Shown piece by piece: positions 24,960-36,700 of a stretch of DNA of 64,000 bases. Position 1 is the stretch's first letter. Each line of letters begins with the position of its first letter. The notes under the pieces are model-generated. The model was not told the origin of the DNA. It made no database searches and saw only the letters and a list, made by a program, of their open reading frames with translations. Origin of the DNA: Mesorhabditis belari (lineage: Eukaryota > Nematoda > Chromadorea > Rhabditida > Rhabditidae); the NCBI GenBank assembly GCA_958450365.1, contig CAUEEP010000888.1, forward strand, positions 186,501-250,500, in the 5' to 3' direction. The position numbers and the translations under genes are program-made.

Positions 24960-26079
24960 ATGTCTACGTTGTCCACATCACTCACGGATGCTTTCAATGC
25001 GTCGGGTCTTGTCCCATCAGTCGTCGCAAAGACTCCCCAGAAACTCTTACAGGTGATTAAAAAGGCTAGATGTCTCGACGCTAGATGTTACAATAATAAT
25101 ATACCATATTTTAAGACATATTCACATATTAGCAGACCGATTTCCACTAAAATCGGCTTCGGAACAGTTTTGGGTGCTCGCCTTTGCGCCTTTGAAAATC
25201 CACAAAAGCAACTACATCCAAGAACTTCTCAAAAGCCACTTTGCAGAGAAATGGCTTTTTAGATTAATCTTTTTAGTTTAAATAGAAATTTTGTTGATGA
25301 CGGCATGATTTTTAAAAGACGTTTGGAAAAAATTGTAAAGACTTAAGCACCAACCTAATACCTGTTAAAGGGTCTTTTTAAGGTGTCATATGGAGGCAAA
25401 AGCGTCGCTCTGGGCAATGAGTTGACAACAGATGATGTTGCCAATGCACCTACTGAAATCAGCTTCGATGCTGACTCGAAGAAGCTGTACACGGTGCTCT
25501 TGACAGGTTAGGGTAACTATGTAAATTTTAAAAATAAAACTTTAAAGTCAGCTTACTGAATAACTTTCGACAAGATAAACTTTTACACTTTAAGATCCTG
25601 ACGCACCGTCTCGTGAAAATCCACAGTATGGCCCTTGGCGTCATTTTGTGCGGGTAAACGCAAATGGCACAGAGTTGAACACCTCGGGAGATGTGATCAC
25701 TCCTTACATTGGCGCCAAGCCTCCATCAGATACTGGTAGGGATTCATATTTGAATCCTCATTAAAAAAACCCTATGAACCTATGTCTAGGTTTCCACCGC
25801 TACGTATGGCTGGCCTATGAGCAGCGGAACGGGACAATCAATCCGCCAGAGGTTATCGATTTTCCGGCACGACGTAACTGGCAACTAAATGAGTGGTTGG
25901 CGGAGAATGGACTGGAGGGGCCAGTGGCCGGAAATTTCTTTGAGGTAACTGATAGATCATGCGCATCACTGAAAATTTCTTTTCAGGCACGAAACGACAC
26001 CGATCGGACGAATAACGTCGGCACCTCATCCCTCAAAATGGCACTGCTGGCAACGGTCGTAGCGATTACGCATCTCTGA
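24960..26079 (+). CDS. Phosphatidylethanolamine-binding protein (PEBP) family
   Basis: Five exons (24960-25052, 25383-25506, 25595-25735, 25790-25944, 25987-26079) give 201 residues in phase. The PEBP anion-pocket motifs are present: DPDAPSRENP at residues 73-82, WRHF, and GFHRYVW at 120-126. PEBPs bind phospholipid head groups or act as kinase/protease regulators; nematode members include secreted antigens. An acceptor-like TTGCAG lies 15 bases before the ATG, compatible with trans-splicing of a leader. The last exon adds a tail unusual for the family, ending in about 13 hydrophobic residues (MALLATVVAITHL), but no N-terminal signal peptide is visible. The molecule may therefore be tail-anchored, or an upstream exon is missing. 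Confidence 0.9.
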
Positions 26080-27708
26080 AAGTACAAAGATACTGGAATT
26101 GATTTATTATTTGTTTTTTTTTAATATAAATCATTCAAGCCAACGCAGAACCTACTCCTCAAATAATGTTTGAAAAGACTTTCATCAGAAAAGAAATTCC
26201 AATATCAAAGACAAACATCAGTTTGAACTTTTACGTTTCCAAGTCAGCTTTTTAACCCAATTTTTAATAGTTAAATTGTAATTGGGAAAAAGGTAAATTG
26301 TGAAATCAAATTGAGAAAACGAAAAAATGAGCTTAAAAAAAATTGATTGAGCTTACTAAGGAAAAGGCTTGAGCTAGCAATGAGCTTTTTGGCAATTACT
26401 AAAGTTCGGGTTCGGGTGGTTGTTTTAGAAGTCAAAGACGTCCGTCATTTGGCAATTTTTTGAAACTAGATATGACGAGGACATTTGCAGCTTATTCCAC
26501 GCACGCTACAAGAAAGTTGGAAGCGGCACCACGAATTTAAAGGATTGAACTTGAAACAAATGAAAAGAAAACAACAAATTTCACAGCTTAAAATGGGCAA
26601 AAAGTCTGCGCGAAGATATTCCGTTGAACACGGAGAGGCTGCTGAATTTTCGGGACGATATAAAATGGAAACGTAATTTGAAAACAATTTTTTCCTAACT
26701 TTTAGTGGCTATTACGGTTTATACTTGAAGCACGATAGTAAACGTATGTTTCAAAATCCCTAGTACTTTTTCATCGAGGCTTCATCGTATATGTGTTACG
26801 TCCTATCTAGAAAGCCATCCGATCTTTCCGTTCTAGACTGATTCTAGATAGGACGTTCGATCTAAAGTTAAGTAAAGTCAAACGTCCGATCTAGAATGAA
26901 GCCGATCACTCTAATGCAGACGTCCGATCCAGACTTAGATTTAGAGTGATCGGCTTCATTCTAGATCGAATGTAACATATGCCTCAAATCGAATTGAAGG
27001 CCCTTCCCGCATTAGTAACATACTTCCTCTAATAGTAGTGCACCCCGCCGAGCTGAGTTGATGACTATTTTACGGTTTCCAAGTTTCCACAGAAGCTCAA
27101 CTCTCTAATCCCCCACAAGATCTCATCGTCAGCTACATTTTCCGACCCCATATCGAGAAGTTATGATAAGCGGTTTTCGAGATGTCGAGTAATTTAGGGG
27201 CGACGCTCAGAGTGCATTACTCTTAGAGAGAATAAGGTAAGTGAAATTTTAACTCGTATTTTTGTAAAACTTCCGATTTCGAATTCTCTGAAATTCTCGG
27301 TTAGTCGGATTATAAGAATCGAGCAGTCATTGAGCAAATGCCCTGCTCCTTTCATTCCTTTGAAAAGATAACAAAATTTCAAATGGTTTTCTTGCTAAAC
27401 TTTCGTTATCACTTTATTAATAAACGTATTCTTGCTAAACCTTTGTTTTCGCTATCAGGGCGCTATCCGCAAAAAAGGTTACTATTACATTTTGTGCACT
27501 TTCACCCTTTCGCTTATCTCTGAGTGTACACGTCGACATAAAGACATCATATTTAAACATTTATCGTAAACGCAACACATAGGCTTAAGATAATTTGTGA
27601 ATTTTTTAGGATAACCTGGGGAGACCAAGCGCCACAGAGAATTCATATAAAAATGGGATCGCGATTTCTGATCTGCCCTCAGTGCATTGGTAGTCCTTCT
27701 CATCGGTA
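26080..27708. other. Intergenic stretch upstream of the fusion gene
   Basis: Contains a palindromic repeat (26788-26982) and an unassigned open frame at 26485-26676 (lysine-rich, no domain). An acceptor-like CCTCAG lies near 27672, shortly before the next start codon. Confidence 0.45.
26788..26982. repeat. Palindromic MITE, copy 1
   Basis: GTTACGTCCTATCTAGA at the left is mirrored by TCTAGATCGAATGTAAC at the right, and ATTAGAGTGATCGGCTTCAT occurs in both arms. The second copy is at 40897-41109. Confidence 0.75.
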
Positions 27709-30700
27709 ATGTCAAATACATTTCGGCGATTTGTTTCTGGAGCCGTTCAGACGGCGATTTGGAAGAGCGATCCCTCAACTACGCAAGCTCAAATCGTACC
27801 TCAATCCGAAGCTCTCCCGCTCGTATTCAGGAGTCTCTTCTATGTGAAAAAAACGAAGGTAAGATTACAGAAAATTTTGACATCATTTTAGAGAAAATTT
27901 CAGGTTCTCGAGTCGCACAAATGGCTCACCGTGCCAGCGGATGCATTCATCCTCGACTTGGAGGACTCAGTCGCGGCGGGGGACAAGGCAAGAGTGAGAC
28001 GAGAGATTCAATCCGTTCTCCCCACACTCCCCGGTCCGCAAAAAGTGTGTAAGATTAGCATTTTTGTGAAATTTGTGGTTTTAGGTGTTGATACGCCTCA
28101 ACAATCCTTCAAACTCTCCAAGAGATTGGGTGGAAGATCTGCGGACGGCGCATCCAAGACTTCTCGGTTTCATCGTGCCTAAGGTTCAAACTAACTTTTG
28201 AATAATTAGAATAGTGGGGACGTGGGTGACATGCTTGCATGCTTGCAAATTCAAATCAAACCGGGAAATGAATGCTTTTAGGCGTCGGTAGAAGACGTCG
28301 TCGCCTGCGACCATGCACTCGATGCAGTAGAGTCCGAGAGGGGACTCGAGAGCCGCTCTCTCAAACTTTTCCCTATGCTTGAGAATGCGAGAGGTGATGT
28401 TTGATCAGTTTTCATTTAAAGGCTACTCTACTATGTAGGTCTCCCTTATACCCATTAGACATGGAAAAATGCCAACTCGAGCCTAATTTCACCTTCGTTT
28501 TCTCGGTCGATTGCTCGATTCCGATTGTTTCTTGGCCGATTGTTCTGAAATTTTGTTTACAAATAGAAATTAAATCTCTACTTGTAGACAAAATTTCAGC
28601 CACAATCGGTCAAAAGGCCGAGAAAACGAAAATGAAATTAGGCTCGGGTTGGCATTTTTCCATGTCTACTACCCACTATTCAGGCATCGAAGACGCTGCC
28701 TGCATCGCGAGAGCGTCAAGGAGAAATGCGGCACTAATGCTTGGTCGCTATGATCTGCAACGCTCTCTCGGCTGCTCCCAGGAATCGCCCGTGCTTGAGC
28801 TCGCCTATCAAGAGGTACAACTAATAAGATTCAATCAAATTCGAACATCCCTCAGGTGGTTTTGGCGGCTCGAGGTGCGGGACTTTTGGCGATAGGAAGT
28901 GTGAATTGCGATCTCAAAAACCACAATCTTTATGAGGAGGAGTGTCGACGATACTTTGAGGTCCTTAAAATGTTTTTTTTTTACTTCAGAAGAAATGAGT
29001 GTAAAAGCTGTTTATGCTAAGAAAGATCAAAGTTATTCGTAGAGCATGGTCAACCAGCAAGTGTAGTGTTGAAAAAGCAAAAATTTTCAGTGGTAAAGAA
29101 GTTTCCCCTAAAAGGATACTGGATCTAATGCTTCCAGAGTCAAAACTCTGGAAGTAAATCTGATGCACCCTAGACGAGGCAGGGTGTAATACAAATATCA
29201 TTCCAAAGAAATGAATGCGGGTACCTAAAAGGCAGATGAGAAAAAAAGAAATGGTATTGCCTAGTTTCAAGGACCTACTCTGGAGCAGGGTTGTTGGGGG
29301 CGGACATTTATTCTAAACATCTATCATTTAGACTGGCTTCTCAGGACGCTCTGTTCTGACATCAGCACAAGCAGTGATTGCTAATCGCGAGTTCACCGTT
29401 GCTGATGACACGAGTAATGTTTCTGAAGCCGCCAAGTTCCTAGCCAATGGAAACACGCTGCAAGTAACGTCTTTCGATTAGACATGGGCGATCGGACCGT
29501 TTCGGGTCGGGTGGGGTCGTTTCAGGCCACGTCGGGTCGACCCAACCCAAAAAATTTGAGTTTCGGATCGACCTGACCAAAAACCCATATCTGCTTTTGA
29601 TAGATAGTAAGGATAGTAATTTGATATTAAGGATAATTCAATAGATATGGCAACATATTTTCTTTTATCACCCTTAAAAACATTGTCTAGGACATTTGGA
29701 ACACGAAGTTTTCGGTGTTTGCAAGGGAATTATTTATGGAATAAGTTATCGCATTAAGCGTTTACATACTTTTTTATTTTAAACTACCAAAACTACATCT
29801 AATGATAAGCTTTGGCTCTTCAGGTGACCCAAAAGAAGTCGTTGTTTGGCCCACCACACTTGAAACGTGCAAAAGATCTACGCGCCATTTTCGAGGCTCA
29901 AGCCTCTTTTGATCGACTAAAAGTAAGACTGGTTCAAGTTTTTAGTAAAGAAGTATTCAGTCAAGCGACGCAAAGGCGAAAACAACACATCCAATCCTGT
30001 TGAGTCCTCGCGAGGGTGTGGACATTCGCGTCGGGAAATGGAAACATTCACCATTCTGCGCTTCTTTCACTGAAGGACTTCTATCAATTTGGGAGCAAAA
30101 CTTCATCGCTAATTCCACTTTGACTTCGCCGCTGCACATTGATAAGGTAAAATTTCTACAGAGATTATTTAATAAATTTCTGTATTTCTGTGAAGGTTTG
30201 GGGACTTGGCGAGACAGCCCATGTGCCATTCTCTCTCCTCTTCAACATGGCCATGTCGCTCTCTGTCATCGTCTTTTCCTACCCGGCCAAGGTCCGTAAA
30301 AAGCACAATTTCATGATCGATTTTTAGGCCAAAATTTTAATTATAAGAATCAAACAAAACGATCATTGCTTTAAAAAAAGAATGATTTCATTTTGAAAAA
30401 CGAAAGTTTGTAGTTGGGTGGGAAATGTTTTGAAAGACGGAGAATGTCAAAAGTAAAGGATGAGGGCAAAAAGTGTGAATTTCTTTTGTGAAGTCTTTTC
30501 AACTTTTCAACTTCTTTTACGAACATAAAAATTGTTTGGGTTTTAGGCACATTTGGAGCTTGTGGCAACTCGACAGGTGCGACCGATCAAAGTTGGCGAG
30601 AAGCTGGGCAACCGTGTTCGTCTGCTCTCCGTCGAAAATAAGCCTAATCTCGGGCAGATTGCCGTTAGGTGAGTTGCCCAGAAAGAATAAGTTTTTTTCC

Positions 30701-32463
30701 AGATTTTTTCGTACAATGCAAAAATGTGTTGCCTGAAACTTTAGTGAGCATCAATTGATCGATTCCTCCGACACACCAGTATTCACCGTCATCAAGAAGA
30801 CACTTTTCCCCGAAAACACTTTTGCTGAAGCCGAAAGTATTGTGATATCTGAGGCGTCATTGGTGAACCCACTTGAAAGCGAAATTGACGACGCTAGTCC
30901 TTCTGTCAGTCTTGTTCCCTCAAAACCGCTAAACGAAAGAGAGGTTTGTGATGAAGAAACATTCAGTAAAAACAGGATGGCTGAAAAGTCCTGGCGGCAT
31001 GGAAAAAAACGCCCCCAAAGGCGAATTCCTCTCTCGTAGAAAATTTTCGACTTTTTGAGGTTGTCTTCGTTTTGAAAATGCACTCCATCCAGGGAATGTT
31101 GCATTGATCGGAAAAGATGATAATCCGATGGGACTGGAGAATAAGGAGGGTGAGGTAAGACTTCCGAGCCCCGTCTGTGGATTGTGGCGCGAGTCAGTTT
31201 TGCCCTATGTGGGGGGGGTTTACAGCTTGACAGCTGTAACTCCATGCCCTACCCATTGACGCTTTCTTTGAAAGTTTGTGGTGAGAATCCACTTCGCGTC
31301 TCCTATCACTACGCGCGACAAAAAAAGATTTCCGAACGATGTCTCGAAAGAAGCGCAGCTGAAATTGATGGTCGCTGCCCTTTCATGGGGTCCGTAAGGG
31401 TATGAGGTACTCATTGACCAAAAATTGACTTAAAACCCGGCTCATTAAAGTGTCTTGTTGAATGTGAGTGCCGAATCGCATACGCTATTTCACAAGTACA
31501 AACCCGAGGGTTGTCTTGCATTATTCGAAGAATCTCTCCATTTTTCAATTGAGAAAGCTTCCCGCACGTTCTTCGTCTTCAAGGGAATTCTCACCATTTC
31601 TGAACTTGGCAAGCCAACGTTAAATTGTGTTTTGAGATGGAGCGTCATTGCCATATCAGCCAGTCTAATATTTCCAATCTCGATTTGGAAGCCCTTTCCC
31701 CGTCCCACAGAACTTTTCAGTCACCCTCTAATTTTGTTCATTTAAAAAATCTATTTGTCTTATTCTAGCTTTATGTGCACGAGTTGGTGAAAGCTTTTGG
31801 GCCTCACGATGCCGTCACATTGTCCTACCTTTTGAAAGGCGTCAATCCACTCCATGTAAACTCGCACCAGGTGAGCTTTCGTGCTTGTTATTTAAAGTCA
31901 CTGTTTTATCCACCTCCGTCATTCCACTATTTTTTCAAAAAATTCTTTAGTTCTCAAAAACAGAACTCTTGCTGTCGGGTCCTTGTGTGGTGGCCGGCGT
32001 CATAGCAAACACCGCTCTTGACTTTGGGGACGTGCTTTCCGATCAGGTTCCATCCAATGAAACCAACTTATAAAACAATTTTAGCTTCTCTCCGTGACTC
32101 AACTCAACAAAACGAACAATGGGGACGTGATCAGCACAGTCTCAAAAGTCGTCCGAGTGGAGGATGTTGGAAAAGGTAGTAGAAATTCATGAAAAGTAAA
32201 GATTTGAGTTTTCAGACAAAGAAAAAGTGACACTGAGGATTCTTGGAATGAGAAATATGTCTCCGACGCAACTAGCCGCAACGCCACTGCCCGACGAGCT
32301 TTTTGATGAGGAAATGAGACCGGCGCAAGCCGAAAAGGTGAATCTCTTGAAAAACTAAGCTCAATTTAAAAAGATTCAGATTTGCGAGGCTCGATGCCCT
32401 TCGCTTTTCCACAGAATCGTCGTGCACGGGACGAGGACGTTCTTGAGGATCAAACCATTGTAA
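27709..32463 (+). CDS. CitE/CLYBL-type lyase fused to tandem hot-dog hydratase
   Basis: Eighteen exons join without frame conflict to 716 residues: 27709-27858, 27904-28044, 28085-28183, 28282-28393, 28684-28814, 28856-28960, 29332-29463, 29824-29922, 29961-30146, 30196-30291, 30547-30668, 30745-30965, 31093-31154, 31769-31870, 31951-32046, 32085-32175, 32216-32337, 32380-32463. Residues 1-20 (MSNTFRRFVSG start) look like a mitochondrial presequence. Residues about 40-323 are a CitE/CLYBL TIM barrel: DLED 68-71, RLNN, Glu164 in PMLENARG, Asp191 in GRYDL. After a short linker, residues about 340-520 and 550-700 form two hot-dog units like mesaconyl/itaconyl-CoA hydratase or HTD2, with VNPLHVN at 577-583. 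Family knowledge: CLYBL cleaves citramalyl-CoA to acetyl-CoA and pyruvate, and the hydratase would supply citramalyl-CoA from itaconyl-CoA. The barrel's usual IHP motif reads LTS (255-257), and the hydratase Asp is absent. AATAAA at 32489. Confidence 0.85.
28456..28668. mobile_element. Palindromic MITE in fusion-gene intron 4
   Basis: TAGACATGGAAAAATGCCAA starts the left arm and its inverse ends the right arm. The arms pair over about 90 bases (GAGCCTAATTTCA, GAGAAAACGAA). Confidence 0.8.
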
Positions 32464-33762
32464 ACTGATCTCAAGGCTTGCGTCCAATAATAAATATTTT
32501 GATCTTGTGCTTTCATTGTGCACCAACCTCCGAATCATTATCCAAAAAAGCAGGTTCTAAATTAAAAAAAAGAAAGTTATCCGTTTTCATAGCGAGAAAG
32601 CCAGTCGAAAAGGATGAAGCATTCATCTTTTTTTCGCGATCTCTTTACTGTGAAAAAGAAATAGAATTGTGCTTCAACATAGAGCAAATTTTAGTGATTT
32701 TAGAAATCATTTGAAGCTAAACAACATAGATTTTGATTTTAGAAATTATAATGCAAAATAAAACAAAAGCTCTTTTAAAAATTACAAATCGATTGTTGCT
32801 TAACGAAGATTGGTCTTAATCTACCGCGTTTCTACAAAAAATGATCCGTCTAATTCACAAAACTAATTAGATTTTTGAAAACTACATAACATTTTGGATA
32901 TAATTGCAAAATTTTCAGACCGATTGGTTTGACCGTTCTTCTAAAACAGCGGAACAGACAGACACACACAGACACACACAGACACACATACTCTCTCGCT
33001 TATAATATGTAGGAATGTTGGCCTGCGCATTTAAGATAACTACATCACATCTAAGAAATTCAAATCCAACTTTTTTGAGCAATCAAATCAAATCAAAACT
33101 CGCTAAATGAAAGGATTTTACAGGGTCTGGCAGAATTATGGAAACGCAAGTTATTGAGCCTAACTCAGTTCTCGATGCCTCAAATCAAATACCGTAAATA
33201 CTCTAATAGAAGCGCACTCCAGTGGAAGAGAGGAAAAATAGAAGCGCACCTCTAATCGAAGCACATCCTTTGACTGAATATCGGGGGTGGTTACTTTCCG
33301 CAAAAATTTTTTTGGGCAGCCGGGTCATTTGCGCAACTTTTCATCACATGTTCACCGAAAATTTTTAGCACATTTTCAACGAAGGTCTTTCTTACAACTT
33401 TTTTTCAAAACACTTGTAAAAAACTATTTTGTAAAAAACTTGGTAAGTTCCGTAGGCTATCATACTATCCGCGAGACCAACGAAGCTGTTGACGGGTTTC
33501 TTTGTGGTGACCCCATGAAAAGTCCGAAATTTAAGGGAATTTTCTATGCCAGATTCCTTGCGATTGCATGGGTGTTTGCAAATGTTTTTTACAGATTCGG
33601 AATCAACATAACTGATTCTATGAGATGCACTCGGTCACGAAGCGATTCTGACCTGGTGTCATTCCTTTGTAAGTGCTTTTCAGCAACTGTCGATTTCCGA
33701 TGCGAAATGGTACTCGGCATCAAATCAGGTTAATAGAAATACCACAAGCTCTTCATTCATTT
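32464..33762. other. Intergenic stretch between convergent genes
   Basis: Holds an (ACAG/ACAC) microsatellite at 32952-32990 and a truncated copy (33191-33285) of the transposon at 16481-17411. An open frame at 33287-33733 has no domain and no splice structure, so I do not call it. Confidence 0.45.
32952..32990 (+). repeat. ACAG/ACAC microsatellite
   Basis: Alternating CAGACAGACACACACAGACA units, low complexity. Confidence 0.85.
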
Positions 33763-36700
33763 TTATATGCAGAGAATCTCTTTCGGCAAATCTCCTATCC
33801 ATAGCTCGTCTCGTCGTACTTTGTTCGCCTTGTCGTGCGGCCAATGAGACACTTTCTGAATGAGATTGAGATCAACGAGATAAATGCTCATTAGACGCAA
33901 GGTGTTTAAATGGAATCCACGGCTCTTCCGTAGTTTCCGGGTCTTTTGAAAGAATACGGGTATTTTGAACGGGTCATCACGCTTTGAAGGTTTATAACTT
34001 TGTCCAGAGATAGTATTTTTGTTAACTTTTTATTTCATTGTATAGAGGACATTTCAGGCTTTTAAATAATACCAAATAGAGCCTGACTCAATTTTTCATT
34101 CCCATTCAAACAACATACGACACCCGAGTTAGATAGGCCTCATTTGCGCAGAGTTGGCTGTGATTTTCTTGGATGGACTGGATTAATCAAGCTCTATCTG
34201 ATTGAAAGACTGAAATGTCCTCTGTACAATGATATAAAAAGTTAACAAAAATATTATCTCTGGACAAAGTTATAGACCTTCAAAACTTGGCGATCCGTTC
34301 AAAATACCCGTATTCTTTCAAAAGACCCGGAAACTACGCAAGAGCCGAATCCAATAATCAAAACAAAACCGATTTGAACAATTTTTTTTGGATAGGCTTT
34401 CGATCCGAAAACCACTTTTCAGCTTTCAGATAGATAATGCTGGATTCAGCCGAAATTTTGATTTGCTGATTTCGGAAATGTTCGGATCCGATAATCAAAT
34501 TCGAAATCGGATCCGGAAACCATGTCTAACACTCACGCTTTCCCATTGTGGAAACTCTTGCAGAGCATTATAGGTCAAGATATTCAGCATACTTTGATCG
34601 TATCTGAATTCATTAGTTGAATAGTTTCACTGATGTCTTACTGATGACATGAGCTGATTCCTCGAGTAACATTGCAACGTCGCTCAAGCGGATCGATGCA
34701 TTCTTTGGTGAACGCACACAGAATGGCCCTGAAATTGTAGATGGTTGATCTCCTCGGGTTGATTCTTGCCATTTTAAGATTTCGGCACTGTAAGGATCTT
34801 GACGAATCAGCACCGATCCGGCCTCGAATTGGCGACGATTGTTGAGAGTCTTGACAATATCCAAATAGGCGTACATTCCTGAAACAGAGACCTGGCAATC
34901 GTTGATATTTGTGGTCGATGATTGGGAACGTTTTTGAAAACAGAACCTAACCGCCTCAACAGAGAAACAATATTGACCAATACGTTCATTTAAACCCAAC
35001 AGATTACTTAAAACTGATAGATTACCTAATACATAGATTACTTAGATCACTTCCTCTTAGACTACCAAAACAACGATTTGTTCGGCTGCTAGGCTCTCTT
35101 TGGTATGCTATGTTTTATAAATCAAAAAAGTCGGTTTGAAGAGGATGAGGTCTATGCTTTCAATACCCACCAAAATGAGTCAATTCGGAGTTCGAGCGAT
35201 TCGTCGGATGTGTCATTGCAAAGGGGTGAATCTGAAGGGTCGCACGCTTTATCCAGGGTGACCGCAAAGCAAAAACATCTGGGAAATGTCTAGTTTATTT
35301 CAAAAGTGGCAAGTGTTATATAGAGAATTGTAGCCCTAATTCTCTGTAACATTTATCTACCAAAAACTTCCTGATTTGACTCATACAATTCATTTAACAA
35401 GCGCTTAAATGAGCGCTAGACGACATCTCTTCAGCGAATATGTCATTTGGCCGCTCTTCAGACTTTGCCTGATACTCTTCCAAAAAGTTGTCGCTATGCT
35501 TTGCGGTCACCCTGTATTCATAAGGATCGAGGTAATGGACTCTGAGGCTGAGTGACTTGGAAGTTCATACCTCTTTTTTTGCTGATGCTCGCAAAAACGA
35601 GAGAAAGTCAGCTGGCACAGTTGGTCTCAAACTTGTGTCCATGATGAAAAAGAATGGGAACTCGAGGTAGCTTTCCTGCAATACTAGTGATTTCGCTAAA
35701 ACTAGAGAATAAACATGGGAAAATATCAGGTCTGAGTGGAACAGATTGTGATTGACCTATTCTGCTCGGTAAAATTTCCAATTCACGCTGAACTGACAAG
35801 GGAAGTGCTCCAACTTAAGGCGAGCTTTTGGATCGAGACCCAGACCGTTCGTTGCAGAATTTCACGCTGATTCCGAATCTGTTTTCCGTTTTTGCAAAAT
35901 GGCTCTCTATCAAAAGTTAAAAACATTTTAAATTTGTAGCCAAAAAAATGAATTTTCCTGGGATTCCCTCATAAGGCTTCTTCAGTGCCAGCCAAATGCG
36001 GGTTGGCGGCGCCATGGCTAGAGGGCTTTTATACGAAACGATTACTTCATTTTTTGCTTGAGTTCAATTTCATCCTTTTTTTTTGTTTTATTTTGATGCT
36101 TCAACAATTTGTTTATTTTTATAGAAGCTGTTTTATATTTTATTTATATTTTATAGAAACGGTCCACATTTGGCTGGCACTGAAGAAGCTTTATGAGGGA
36201 ATCCCATTTTGGCCAGGAAAATTTCATTTTTTGGCTACAAATTTGAAATGTTTGTAACTTTTGATAGAGAGCCATTTTGCAAAAACGGAAAGCAGATTGC
36301 ATGAAAGTATGCATCAAATCGTCTGGGTCTCGATCCTTAAGTTAGTGCACTTCCCTTGTGAGAAAACAGTCTCACCCTCATGACTGCGATTTTGAAAGCA
36401 TAGTTTCGAAAATTCTTCACATGAGGTGGGTACTTATCAAAATCCAGTCTCCTCACTGTTACATTGCAAAGTGTTTGAAGCTCTTTCATCTGAATGTTAA
36501 AGATTTAGCTGTCTCATTCTCATAGAAACCTGCGTGTCTTGTAATCCCATCGAGAAGAAAACGATGCGAACAGTCGGCTGAGATCTTCTCCACGTGATAA
36601 GCATCATTTTCACCTCATCAAAATGATTTTCGGATGCATAAGTGACGATTGTCAGTTTTTCGAGCAATTCTCGATCTGACGCTTTTTCGATCGATAAATT

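Noticed and set aside
24960..32463. PEBP and fusion gene as an operon
   Set aside because: The gap is 1.6 kb, far above typical nematode operon spacing of 100-400 bases.
33287..33733. 148-residue open frame on +
   Set aside because: No domain, low-complexity start, no splice partners, and it overlaps a transposon fragment and the 3' side of the DUF1647 gene.
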